This document shows positions 8,004 to 17,798 of a DNA stretch of 29,422 bases, one piece after another. Origin of the DNA: Bodo saltans (lineage: Eukaryota > Euglenozoa > Kinetoplastea > Eubodonida > Bodonidae); the NCBI GenBank assembly GCA_001460835.1, contig CYKH01000316.1, positions 1 through 29,422 of the forward strand. The letters run 5' to 3'. The notes beneath the pieces are model-generated. The model saw only the letters and a program-made list of their open reading frames with translations, ran no database searches and was not told the DNA's origin. The first letter of the stretch is position 1, and each line of letters begins with the position of its first letter. A program made the position numbers and the translations under genes.

Positions 8004-10183
8004 ACAGCAACTCCTCGTCCCCTGCTGGCTCCACCACAACAGTTCCTCCCACCACCTCGAAGAAAGGATTCCCCGCCACATCTGGTGGGCTGCCACCGTC
8101 GTCGCCCACCGCATCAGCGGGAAGCCCCAGAGCAGCAAACGGTGTGAGCCATGCATTTCCCACTTCCACCCAACAAGATGCCACCACCACAGCCGCTGGT
8201 GGTGCACCTTTGGATGAGGCAGACACAGACACACTTGTGGACCACACAGGTGCCGTGGTGAGGATGCGCATGTTCCCTGTCGCGTCTCTGGACGACATTG
8301 AGGAGTTCGCTGCGCACATCAGCCCTGTGTGTGCACTACACATGCGGCGTGAACAGCAAGACGCGGCTGCAGCGGCCGCAGCTGCGGTGTTGGGTTTGTC
8401 GTCGAGCAACGTGGCGGCGGGAGGAAAGGTGACCGGTGCCACTCAAGCCGCAGCCGACCCGTCAAGTACGCCCAGTGAATCTGAATCGGCGACCCCAGCC
8501 ACAGGTCGCTCTCCCCGAGACCACAGCGCAGGACCTTTCAACGTTGAAACGTTCGACCCAACAAGCGGTGGTGGGCGCCAGAACAAAGCCAACCACAACA
8601 ACGGTAACCATCATCATGCAGCAGGCGGACATCAACCCACCGTCTTGTTAATTTCGGTGCAACTGCGGCAGAGCTGCTCCCTTGTGTCCAAACCTCGAAC
8701 CAGCTACATCCGCATCGTGCAGCTTATCCGTGCGCCTAGTGTTGTAGAAGATGTGTTATCTTCCGTATCGACGGGCAAGCCGCTTCCTGTCTTCGCATCG
8801 CATGTCGCGAGGGTCATCAAACAGCGCATCCAAGAAGCGACACAGATCGTGTTTGTACAGTCCTGCGTCCCTGCTACTGCGCTAGAAGTGTTACCAGCCA
8901 TCGCAGCGGCAAAAGGCGCAGTGGTAAAAACGGAACTTGCTGCCGTTGCCGAAGATATTGTGCAAGCATCCCAAATGTTCCTTGACACTCGGCAGAAGCT
9001 AAGGGAGCAGTTGAAACTGTTGAAAGAAGAGTTTAAATCCTTACGGCAGACGTATCATGGAAAAGAACGCGAGCTGCGGCGTGCGTCAATGGTCGGTGTC
9101 GACATGACGGCTGGTGGTGGTGGTGGTGGGATGGATCCGATTGCGGCCGCGGCGGCAGTCGCAGCGCAGCAGCGAGCTGAAAAAATCGCGGCCGCAGCAG
9201 CAGCCGCCATGCAGCTCCCCAAAGCCGCGGCCGATCATCTTACGAAACACAACCGGCCAGCCAACATTGATATCCTCGCTGGAATGACGTTCAAGAGTGA
9301 AGAAGATGTTGCCGCCGGTGAAGAGGCAGTGCTGGCCTTCAAAGAGCAGGCCAACATCGAAAAACAAGATGCAGAGCGAGAGATTGAGGGGCAGCAAAAG
9401 GAACTTGGCACCCACGGGGATAAAGTATTGCAACTTCGACGACAAATGGATGACCTGAAGAAAAAGCTTCAAACGAGCACCTACGAACATGCAATGGGTA
9501 TGCGTGATCTTCGGCAAGTCTTGGAGCAGGACTTTCAGCAACTTCAAGGAGGAGGAGGGACGGGGCCGACAGCAGCCACGCAACACCATAACACTGTGTC
9601 GATGGTTCGTCAACTGCGTTTATCTGCAGGTGGGACTCGAGGTGGGACGGCGTCGAAGTCAAAGGGAATCGCCTCGTCCGGCGGCAACAGTACCACACTG
9701 TTATCCACATCTGCGCAACCCTCTCGCATTCTCATGATGGCCACTTCGCAGCTTTCAACATCAGCCCTATCTGACAACACAACAACAGCAGGCACGACCA
9801 CTAAGGCGGTGATATCGCCTGGTGATAAGAGCCGCGCTGTAAAAACTGCGCAACAGTTGCGCTCCGATAACAGCAGTATGGAAAGTTTCCTTGCCGACCT
9901 AATTCGCCAACGAAATGAAAAGCAACAGATACTAGACAAGGCCGTCATCACACTCGACAAGAAACGCCGCACGCAGGAGAACACGACGGAACTTTGTGAG
10001 CGTCATGTCGCCGCATTGCGGGATTACTGCATGGATCTCTATGCAGTGTTCAAGCACGTAGAACACCAGGCACGGCTGACGCACAGTGTCGATGATGCGC
10101 TTGCTGCATCTCAGCTTGAAGCATATGAGGGCGTGCAGCACGTAGATCAGCGTCTCATACGTATGCCTCGAGAGGCGTTGTAA
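7847..10183 (+). CDS. C-terminal part of the divergent kinesin-like protein (displaced frame)
   Basis: This frame continues the gene starting at 6556 once one duplication copy is skipped. It has no ATG near its left end; the first is at 8264, so if expressed alone it would give about 639 residues. After Ser/Ala/His-rich linkers, VLLISVQLRQSC and YIRIVQLIRAP (from about 8641) sit where kinesins have the strand before and the switch II strand NLVDLAGSE. The stretch FASHVARVIKQRIQEATQIVFVQ and the following ATALEVLPAIAAAK resemble the SKLTRLLQDSLGG to ETLSTLRFA end of a motor. Switch II's DxxGxE is not visible, which supports a motor without ATPase activity. From about 8940 a long coiled coil follows, broken by Ala- and Gly-rich runs, then another helical region near 9880-10180. 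A cytoskeletal scaffold role is plausible but inferred. Confidence 0.55.
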   Translation, partial: ACILLGNGEISDIAPQALVVDEPFTQHVEVEQPTATRGGKFGNKLKGGINNNNSNSSSPAGSTTTVPPTTSKKGFPATSGGLPPSSPTASAGSPRAANGVSHAFPTSTQQDATTTAAGGAPLDEADTDTLVDHTGAVVRMRMFPVASLDDIEEFAAHISPVCALHMRREQQDAAAAAAAAVLGLSSSNVAAGGKVTGATQAAADPSSTPSESESATPATGRSPRDHSAGPFNVETFDPTSGGGRQNKANHNNGNHHHAAGGHQPTVLLISVQLRQSCSLVSKPRTSYIRIVQLIRAPSVVEDVLSSVSTGKPLPVFASHVARVIKQRIQEATQIVFVQSCVPATALEVLPAIAAAKGAVVKTELAAVAEDIVQASQMFLDTRQKLREQLKLLKEEFKSLRQTYHGKERELRRASMVGVDMTAGGGGGGMDPIAAAAAVAAQQRAEKIAAAAAAAMQLPKAAADHLTKHNRPANIDILAGMTFKSEEDVAAGEEAVLAFKEQANIEKQDAEREIEGQQKELGTHGDKVLQLRRQMDDLKKKLQTSTYEHAMGMRDLRQVLEQDFQQLQGGGGTGPTAATQHHNTVSMVRQLRLSAGGTRGGTASKSKGIASSGGNSTTLLSTSAQPSRILMMATSQLSTSALSDNTTTAGTTTKAVISPGDKSRAVKTAQQLRSDNSSMESFLADLIRQRNEKQQILDKAVITLDKKRRTQENTTELCERHVAALRDYCMDLYAVFKHVEHQARLTHSVDDALAASQLEAYEGVQHVDQRLIRMPREAL

Positions 10184-11258
10184 AAACAAAGAAGCTGCTT
10201 GATGGTTGAGGAGTTTTTGTAGCTGTAGATTACAAAGCAGTTTCGAGTAGTTGACCTTTTTTGAATATTCGTCGTGTTCTATTCTGCTCATTAACACGTC
10301 TTCTTGCTGTTGTTTTGCCCAATTTAACAGAGTTGCTCCCCCAAACAGAGAGAACCCGTTTCCTTCCTTGCTTTTCGTTTCCGCACACACTTTTCCTTGC
10401 CCCTTTTTCTGCCGCACCAAAGAACGACAAGAAAAAGAGACTCGCGCAGAAAAAAACACTGTGACTTTACGTAGCCCAAGAACCCAACCACCAGGAATCG
10501 AAAGAAGTTTTTGCGAAAAACCCGCGCAGCCTTCTATCTTTTCTTTTGCAGTTTCGTTCAGGTTTCTAACGTATCATTGCAGCTACTTTTCTCGTCGATC
10601 TCGACAACACTTTTCGTTTCCTCCTTCAACGACAACCCTTTTGCTCTCCGCTCTTCACTGAGTGAACCTCGCTCGCTTCTCTTCCCTTTTTCCGAACTCG
10701 AATTGTTGTCTGCAGGGCAACTTTTTTTTCAGAAAAAAAAAGAACTTCAAACCTTTGCTGAGTGTCTTCGACGCCCATTCCTACCAACCCTCAAAAAACA
10801 AGCTACACCGCACAGCAAGCAGCTCGTTTTCCCGTTCTTCAACCTCCAACCCAGCAGAAGAAGGAAAACAGTTACGCAAAAGCAGGCAGAAGAAGGCATT
10901 TTCTTGGAAAACGTTCTGTGATACAAAAAGAGTTTTAGCACCCCAGCGTAAGAGTTCATAAACGAGAGAAAAAAGAAGCACAAGGTCGCGAAAAAGAAAC
11001 CATCTTTTTTGCTATCGCCTGTACACCTTTTCTCCCGTTTCAAACCTCCAAACGCCCGAGAGAATTAATAAAACGGATTCGATAGTCCCTTCCCCGGCCG
11101 CAGCAGCCTCACACAAGAAGAAGGCTAGCAAGAGCGTCGCCGCCGCCGCTACAGCAACACCAGAAAAGCAATTACAAGAACAGCAGTCCCCGACTGCACT
11201 TCCGCTGGAGCAAACGCCGTCAAACCCTTTGCACCACCCCGCCACCAACACCACCGCA
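10184..11258 (+). other. Long non-coding interval upstream of the ABCA gene, about 1.07 kb
   Basis: No convincing gene. The interval is T/C-rich and poor in coding character for most of its length; frames crossing it are Phe/Ser-rich and mostly lack an ATG. There are A-rich runs near 10732-10742 and 10969-10978. Many pyrimidine tract plus AG combinations make the acceptor ambiguous. The in-frame sequence just before ATG 11259 is open back to about 11043 and coding-like (Ala/Ser/Lys/Gln-rich), but it contains no ATG. Confidence 0.6.
11003..11060 (+). promoter_or_regulatory. Candidate trans-splice acceptor for the ABCA gene
   Basis: A strong pyrimidine-rich stretch (11003-11049) is followed by AG at 11059-11060, leaving roughly 200 nt before ATG 11259. 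Other acceptors in the interval are possible, so confidence is low. Confidence 0.25.
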
Positions 11259-14200
11259 ATGGCGCACTCAAACTCAGCGGTTCACCCTGAACGGGACCAC
11301 CACCACCACCACGATGAGCAGCAGTCACATCAACACCGCCGACAGTCTCAACAGGACAATAGTTTAGAAGCACGCAATCGCCGACTTCGACGACATGACA
11401 GCTCAACTAGTGGCGGCGATCGTGATCAAGAAGTCTCCTCAGGGGCACAGTTTATTTCGTGTGTGATCAAGCACATTCATGAAAAGCGCCGTGATGTTGC
11501 CGGAACACTCCTTGAATTCGGTCTGCCGATTATTTTCATTGTCGGTTCGATCGTCCTGTGGAGCGTGTTCACCAGCAACGACGTTCCTGCTTCTCAGTTT
11601 ATGAACTACACAAACCCTGGCTTTATGGCTCAGCCATCCACCTCCTTCGACGTGCTGCGCAATTCATTGTGCGTGAACACGACCATCAATCCAGATGGCA
11701 TCAACAGCTTTGCTGCGTGCAATCCTGCCAACGCCGCGACCACACACTGCTTTCCGCACAACCGTCTTCTCCCCCAGCAAGGCATATGCTCTTCGAACCT
11801 TCAAGACACCGTCAGCTTTGTTGTGAGCTTCATGAACGGCATCACCAACTCTCTCGTGTACCCCCTCACCCTCGACGACATCATCCTCGCTCATTGGATG
11901 TCCAAGCTGCTCGGTCTCGTCAGCAGTGGCGTGAATCTCAACACACCCGCTGCGGCGCTGGATAACTCCGGATTCCTCCGCATTACCCCGGACAACGCCG
12001 TCACGCAAGGCCTAGTCCAGTACATGAACTCCACCTCGAACCTATTCCGCTATGTCTACGGCGGCATGTTTGCTGATGCCGGCGCAGCAGAAGCCGCAGT
12101 TCTGAATGTGAGCGCAGAGGGCTTCAACTGGGGTATCCTCAACGTCATCAGCATGACTCCGACAGACTTTAACGTTGAAATTCGCCTGAATCACAGCTCC
12201 ATGCCAGAGACAGGAACTCTCACGAATAAATTCTATCTTGGCGGAACAGACAACAATAACATCTTGTACGCCATCAGCGGCTTCTACACCCTGGAGTGGC
12301 TCATCGGCAAGTACTACTTGGAGAACATTGCGTCGGTCGGTTTTACGGTTCTACCACCCATGGTAATCCCGATGGGCTACGCTGAGTACAACGAGCAAAC
12401 GTTCCTTGCCTTCGGCGGTACCATCATCCCTCTGCTGGTCGTGCTTGGCTTCCTGTACCCAGTCTCTCAACTCACGAAGCGCATTGTGCTTGAGAAGGAA
12501 CTCAGAATTCGTGAAGCAATGTTCATCATGGGTCTCTCCGCCTCGCCGTTCTACGCAGCTTGGATTATCGTTCACATTGTTCAGCATGCAATCACCGCCA
12601 TCATCATTTCCGTACTGCTGCACGTGACGTACTTAACTCGCGCTGATTTCGGAGTGGTGTTTTTCTCATTTTTCTTTTTTGAGATTTCTACCATCTCATT
12701 GGCTGGACTTTTGTCTGCCATTTTCAGCAAAGCTCGCCTCGCTGCACTCGTCGCCCCGCTGGTGTACTTCGCCACGTCCATTCCTCTGTTTATTCTCGAT
12801 GGTGCCAGCGGTGGTACAAAGGCCGGCCTGTTGATTTTGTCGCCGACTGCGTTCGCCAATGCCATTCAACTTTTGTTCCAGCACGAACTTGGAGGCGGCC
12901 TCGGAGCCGATAAGCTGCAGGACAGCAACGACAGCCCCAACATGATCACCGTCCTTGTGATGCTCTTCATCGACGCCGTTATCTACTTCCTCTTATGGTT
13001 GTGGGTAGACAAGATTGCTCCCAACGACTGGGGTACGCCTCGGTGGTGCTGCTACTGCCTCACCGATCCCTTCATTGCGTGTTACGAGTGGATCACCGGC
13101 AACGACCGTGTGAAGATCGACACTGATAAGTTACCAGATGGCCGCTCTCCCCACGGTGTTTACGAAGAATCCATCGTCGATGACAAGACGACTGTCCAAC
13201 TTGTGGGCCTGCGTAAAGAGTTCACTCGCGGAAGTAAGAAATTCCTCGCCGTCAACAACCTCTACTGGCAACTCCGTGAGGGTGAAATCTCCGTCCTTCT
13301 CGGTCACAACGGTGCCGGTAAGACCACCACGATGAACTTGATGACCGGTATGCTTGAAGCCGACGACGGTGATTGCTACATCTACGGTTACTCCATTCGC
13401 AATGAGCTCAGCAAGGTGCGCCGTGAAATCGGTTTGTGCCCTCAGCACAACATCCTGTGGCCTGAGTTGACATGCGAAGAACATCTGCGATTCTACGGCT
13501 CCATCAAAGGTCTCTCAGGTGACGCGTTGGACAAATCAGTGGAAAACATGCTCAATTCCGTCGACTTAATGGATAAGAAGGAATACAAGTCTTCCGCCCT
13601 TTCTGGTGGTCAGAAGCGCAAGTTGTCCGTCGCCATCGCGTTTGTCGGAGGCAGCCGATTGATCTTCCTCGACGAGCCCACCGCTGGTATGGACGTTGGC
13701 GCCCGCCGCCACACGTGGAGCCTCTTGCAACGCATGGCCGGCACCCACACGATTCTTCTGTCGACCCACTTTATGGATGAAGCCGATCTCCTCGGCCACT
13801 CCATCGGCATCATGAGCAACGGTTCTTTGCAGTGCAGCGGTAGCTCTCTGTTCCTGAAGTCCCGCCTTGGTGTTGGGTACAACGTCGTGCTTGGTGTGGA
13901 GCAGCACGTCAACCAACGATCCATCGACAATGAAATTCACCGCTTCGTTCAAGATGCCACCCTTCTTAGTGCTGGTCCTGGTGAGATTACATACCGCCTA
14001 CCCTCCCACGCCGTCAGCGCGTTCCCAGCGATGCTATCGATGCTTGAGACGCAAGGCCCCACCATCGGTGTTCGCAACTTTTCCATTTCTGCTACCACTC
14101 TTGAAGAAATCTTCTTGCAGCTTGCTCATGGTGCGGAGGAACTCCAGCAGCAGCGTGCCGCGGAAGGCCGTGCTGCCCTTGGTCACACTCCCCCAGGAAG

Positions 14201-16799
14201 TAACAACTCCGTGGCGTCCCCAGCAGGCGTGAATGTGATCGTGGACAGCATGCAGGCCGCAGTCGAGATGGCGGAAGTGAACAACGCCAAAAAGGGTTCT
14301 GCCGTGTGGAACGTGCGTCGCCTTGAGCCTGGATCGAATGCCTTGATGATGACCCAGTTAAGCGCCATGCTCACCAAACGTTTCAACAACTCCCTCCGCG
14401 ATCGTCGCACGCAGTGCCTGCAGGTCGTTCTCCCGGTTATCTGTCTCTTGCTCGCTATGCTCTTCACGCTGATCAGTTTCTTCTCTGCCCCAACCCTAGT
14501 GCTGAGCTCGTCGGTGTATGGCGAGACGACATTCGCAGACTACCAAGGATGCAGTGCACTCTTCGATCAGAGTCTGCCCATCCCGGACACGATCCTGCGC
14601 GAACCGACTGGCCTCACCAACTCGTACGACTTCTCCGTCTATCTCATGAACACCGCTAATTTCCACGGCAACACTCCCCGGTACAGCGGCATGGCGTGCC
14701 AAGACGCAACTCTTGGCACCGCGCTTAGTGGCCAAGCCCCACAATCCGTTGTGTTCTTCAATACCTCAACGTATCACGAACTGCCCATCGGCGTGTACAA
14801 CTACTTCAACAACATCTACCGCAAGGCTGGCGGAGCGTCCTCCAGCGCCATGCGCCTCGTGAACAATCCAATGCCAAAAACTGCTCGAGAGGAAGCGTTC
14901 GAGAGCAGCATCCGCAGTATCCTTATCGGTATTATCATTATGATTCCGTTCACGTTCATCCCCTCCACCTTCGTTGCGTGGATTGTGAAGGAACGCGAGT
15001 GCAAAGCTCGACACCTGCAGAATGTTTCTGGGCTTGGATTTGGCGTGTACTGGGTATCCAACTTCTTGTTCGATATTGTGTCGTTCTTGATCACGATGGC
15101 CCTTGCATTGATTGTATTTGCCATCTTCGATCGCCAAGAGTACATTGGCAGCGACGCTATCGGTTCCACCATCCTTCTGTTTGTATTCTACGGTCTTTCT
15201 GGCGTTGCGTTCTCGTACTTGGTGAGCTTCCTATTCGACGAGCACTCCACCGCCCAAAACATTGTGATGCTCGCCAACTTCATTGCCGGCTTCCTCCTTG
15301 TCCTCGTCGTGTTCATTTTGAGCATCGTGGACTCCACCAAAGGTGCCTCTGAGGTCCTCGCCTACATCTTCCGTCTGATTCCCTCCTACGCACTTGGCGA
15401 CGGTATCATCAACCTCGCGCTATTGCAATCAAAGAAAGCGTTCGGCACGAGCGACACTGCCTGGACGATGACCGTCACCGGCGCCGACATTCTTTACATG
15501 GGCCTTGAGTTCCCCATTGTGTTGCTGATTGTCATGTTCATTGATCACCCCAAGCGACGCATGAAGACTCAAGCGCTGCTGCACAACGCCGACGCACCGC
15601 CACATGTCATCGAGGATGAAGATGAAGATGTCGTTCGTGAGCGCCTGGAGGCTGAAGACCCCGTCAAGTACGGCCGTGAGAAGGATCTCGTGATTGTCAA
15701 GAACATGCGCAAGGAGTACGGAAACGGTAAAGTTGCCGTGAAGAACTTATCCTTTGGCGTCCACCCTGGAGAGGTCTTTGGCTTCCTTGGCACCAACGGC
15801 GCCGGTAAGACCACAACCATCTCCATCCTGTGCCAGGAGTTCTTCCCCACCAGCGGCCATGGCTACATTGCTGGTTACGACTTGGTGGAGAATGCCGAAG
15901 AAGCCCTTCGTTGCATTGGCTACTGCCCTCAGTTCGACGCGTTGCTTGATTTGCTCACCGTAGAGGAACACTTGTGGATGTACGCAGGCGTTCGCGGCAT
16001 CGTTGCCGAAGATCGTGAAAAGATCGTCCACGAGCTCGCTGCTCTGTGTGAGCTGACGCAGTACCTCCCTAGTATTTCCTCGGAGCTCAGCGGCGGTAAC
16101 AAGCGCAAGCTGAGCGTCGCTCTCTCCCTTCTTGGCGGACCCCGTGTCGTGTTCCTCGACGAACCCTCCGCCGGTATGGACCCCATGGCCCGTCGTGGTC
16201 TCTGGACTGCCATCGAAACTGTTGCGGACAACTGCTCCGTTGTGCTGACCACTCACCATCTCGAAGAGGTTGAGGCTCTCGCCCACCGCGTTGGTATCAT
16301 GGTGGACGGCACACTCCGTTGCATTGGCGACAAGCTGCACCTCAAGACAAAGTACGGCAGTGGGTTCGAGCTGAGCCTAAAGGTGTCCAGCATGGATCGA
16401 TGCGCTGAGGTGGAAGCATTCATGCAGCAGCAAGTTCCTGAGGCTGTGATCAACGAGTCTCGTGGACTGCGCTATACCTACGCACTCCCCCAGAACACGA
16501 AGCTGAGCGCCATGTTCAGTCTGTTGGAGAACAACAAGGTACAGCTCGGTGTGACCGACTACAGTGTGTCGCAGACTTCGATTGAGCAAGTGTTCCTGCG
16601 TATCAGCGCCGAAGCGGAAGAGCAGCAAGCCCTTGAGGAACAACAGCGCCTCCACGGCGGCGACAACAACGCCAACAACAACAACGGAAACGCTCTTGAG
16701 TCAACAACCGTTAGGAGCTTCAACAGCAAGACGCCGCGAACATCTCAAATCAATCGCCCCACGACGGAGCTTGCGTCGATAACGGAAAACAAAAAGTGA
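11259..16799 (+). CDS. ABCA: ABCA-subfamily full ABC transporter
   Basis: The 1846-residue product has the ABCA layout: one TM segment, a large lumenal or extracellular loop, five TMs and NBD1, all repeated. The N-terminus is His/Gln-rich and cytosolic; TM1 is near residues 82-104. NBD1 has Walker A GHNGAGKTT at 682-690, Q-loop CPQHN, signature LSGGQKRK at 781, Walker B FLDEPTAGMD and H-loop STH. The second half repeats this with a TM (CLQVVLPVICLLLAMLFTL), a loop and a five-TM bundle; NBD2 has GTNGAGKTT at 1511-1519, signature LSGGNKRK at 1610, FLDEPSAGMD and TTHHLEE. Both sites look catalytically complete. ABCA proteins move phospholipids and sterols; in kinetoplastids they are tied to vesicle traffic and endocytosis. 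The C-terminal tail is Gln/Asn-rich. The start is the first in-frame ATG. No duplication is seen in this gene. Confidence 0.95.
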   Translation: MAHSNSAVHPERDHHHHHDEQQSHQHRRQSQQDNSLEARNRRLRRHDSSTSGGDRDQEVSSGAQFISCVIKHIHEKRRDVAGTLLEFGLPIIFIVGSIVLWSVFTSNDVPASQFMNYTNPGFMAQPSTSFDVLRNSLCVNTTINPDGINSFAACNPANAATTHCFPHNRLLPQQGICSSNLQDTVSFVVSFMNGITNSLVYPLTLDDIILAHWMSKLLGLVSSGVNLNTPAAALDNSGFLRITPDNAVTQGLVQYMNSTSNLFRYVYGGMFADAGAAEAAVLNVSAEGFNWGILNVISMTPTDFNVEIRLNHSSMPETGTLTNKFYLGGTDNNNILYAISGFYTLEWLIGKYYLENIASVGFTVLPPMVIPMGYAEYNEQTFLAFGGTIIPLLVVLGFLYPVSQLTKRIVLEKELRIREAMFIMGLSASPFYAAWIIVHIVQHAITAIIISVLLHVTYLTRADFGVVFFSFFFFEISTISLAGLLSAIFSKARLAALVAPLVYFATSIPLFILDGASGGTKAGLLILSPTAFANAIQLLFQHELGGGLGADKLQDSNDSPNMITVLVMLFIDAVIYFLLWLWVDKIAPNDWGTPRWCCYCLTDPFIACYEWITGNDRVKIDTDKLPDGRSPHGVYEESIVDDKTTVQLVGLRKEFTRGSKKFLAVNNLYWQLREGEISVLLGHNGAGKTTTMNLMTGMLEADDGDCYIYGYSIRNELSKVRREIGLCPQHNILWPELTCEEHLRFYGSIKGLSGDALDKSVENMLNSVDLMDKKEYKSSALSGGQKRKLSVAIAFVGGSRLIFLDEPTAGMDVGARRHTWSLLQRMAGTHTILLSTHFMDEADLLGHSIGIMSNGSLQCSGSSLFLKSRLGVGYNVVLGVEQHVNQRSIDNEIHRFVQDATLLSAGPGEITYRLPSHAVSAFPAMLSMLETQGPTIGVRNFSISATTLEEIFLQLAHGAEELQQQRAAEGRAALGHTPPGSNNSVASPAGVNVIVDSMQAAVEMAEVNNAKKGSAVWNVRRLEPGSNALMMTQLSAMLTKRFNNSLRDRRTQCLQVVLPVICLLLAMLFTLISFFSAPTLVLSSSVYGETTFADYQGCSALFDQSLPIPDTILREPTGLTNSYDFSVYLMNTANFHGNTPRYSGMACQDATLGTALSGQAPQSVVFFNTSTYHELPIGVYNYFNNIYRKAGGASSSAMRLVNNPMPKTAREEAFESSIRSILIGIIIMIPFTFIPSTFVAWIVKERECKARHLQNVSGLGFGVYWVSNFLFDIVSFLITMALALIVFAIFDRQEYIGSDAIGSTILLFVFYGLSGVAFSYLVSFLFDEHSTAQNIVMLANFIAGFLLVLVVFILSIVDSTKGASEVLAYIFRLIPSYALGDGIINLALLQSKKAFGTSDTAWTMTVTGADILYMGLEFPIVLLIVMFIDHPKRRMKTQALLHNADAPPHVIEDEDEDVVRERLEAEDPVKYGREKDLVIVKNMRKEYGNGKVAVKNLSFGVHPGEVFGFLGTNGAGKTTTISILCQEFFPTSGHGYIAGYDLVENAEEALRCIGYCPQFDALLDLLTVEEHLWMYAGVRGIVAEDREKIVHELAALCELTQYLPSISSELSGGNKRKLSVALSLLGGPRVVFLDEPSAGMDPMARRGLWTAIETVADNCSVVLTTHHLEEVEALAHRVGIMVDGTLRCIGDKLHLKTKYGSGFELSLKVSSMDRCAEVEAFMQQQVPEAVINESRGLRYTYALPQNTKLSAMFSLLENNKVQLGVTDYSVSQTSIEQVFLRISAEAEEQQALEEQQRLHGGDNNANNNNGNALESTTVRSFNSKTPRTSQINRPTTELASITENKK

Positions 16800-17798
16800 T
16801 GGAACATTGAAGTTGAGGCTTTTCTCACTTTCTATCCAAACGATGCTTATCAAAGTCGATTCCCTTCTCTCTTGTTGGAAGGAGTCGGTGTTTGAATTGC
16901 TGCTTTTTGTTCCCTAGCTCGTTTGTTGTTAGGTAGTTGTGTGCGTGTGCGTCCTATATACATTATTATTTTTTCTTGCGGTTAATTTTTTCACATGGTG
17001 AGAGAAAGAAAGATGAGGAACATACAAATATCAACCGTCCTACTACCTCTCTCTCGTTCTTTTTTTTTTGTTGTTGTTGAGTTCTTGTGCAACGAATGCG
17101 TTTGTGATTTTGCCGCGCAATCTCATGCACATGTAGGTTCAGTGATCGCGAACCTTCTGCAGGAACACCACCCTCCACAGACGACTTTTTGTGACCAAGT
17201 TCTGTTGTTGGGAGTTTCCCATATGGTCACACGCACTTTGTTGTTCGTTTTCTTCCTTTTACCCCTGGCGGTGCCGAACACCCCTGAGATCATGACGACG
17301 AAGCGTGAAGAAAGACGAAAATAACATTTCATTGCCGAAAAGGATTTCGATGACTGCCAGAAACGTCAGCCATCAATATCTTTTTTGACTTCCCTTCATT
17401 CAACATTTCGTTCTTTTTTTTTCGCTTCGAAATCCAAGTGCACGCACACACCTGTTTGCCAAGAATCTTTGCTTCTCTTTGCTATCATTGCTGACTGGTG
17501 CATATTTTGTATTTTGTCGTTGAGCTTCGTCGTTTACCACTCAGCGAACAAGAAGTCTCTTACCTCATCCACTCTCTCTCTCCTGCAACACTTTTTTTTT
17601 CGGCTGTCAACAACCAAAGAAAAAGTGTTGCCTCCACCTTGCCCCCTGATCAAACAAACAATGAAAATGGCTCTGAATGTACAAAATTCACACACAAGTA
17701 ACATTCACTCCGCATTGTCGTTTGAAATTCGTTCTGTCGTGTTCCCTTCAGAATTTATGTTTTTTTGTGTTGAACAGAAAGGGAGGTGATTTCAGAGG
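16800..17798 (+). other. Long non-coding interval upstream of the ABCB7/Atm1 gene, about 1.0 kb
   Basis: No supported gene. The interval is T-rich with several T runs (17060-17071, 17408-17422, 17591-17600 approximately) and scattered CAG/TAG. An ATG-started frame at 16995-17324 is Phe/Leu-rich because of T runs and has no recognisable domain, so it is not called. The final T tract (about 17760) is the likely processing signal for the next gene. Confidence 0.6.
17760..17777 (+). promoter_or_regulatory. Candidate trans-splice acceptor for the ABCB7/Atm1 gene
   Basis: A T run is followed by GTGTTGAACAG with AG at 17776-17777, leaving a 5' UTR of about 21 nt before ATG 17799. A second CAG at 17793-17795 is an alternative with an even shorter leader. 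Confidence 0.45.

Noticed and set aside
10251-10921. Overlapping open frames upstream of the ABCA gene
   Set aside because: They lack an ATG start, are Phe/Ser-rich from pyrimidine tracts, and show no domain.
15747-16340. Minus-strand open frame opposite ABCA NBD2
   Set aside because: It mirrors conserved ABC motifs on the + strand and has no independent domain.
16995-17324. ATG-started frame of 109 codons between the two ABC transporter genes
   Set aside because: Its composition follows T runs (Phe/Leu/Val-rich), no domain is recognisable, and it lies in the non-coding interval; no support beyond being open.
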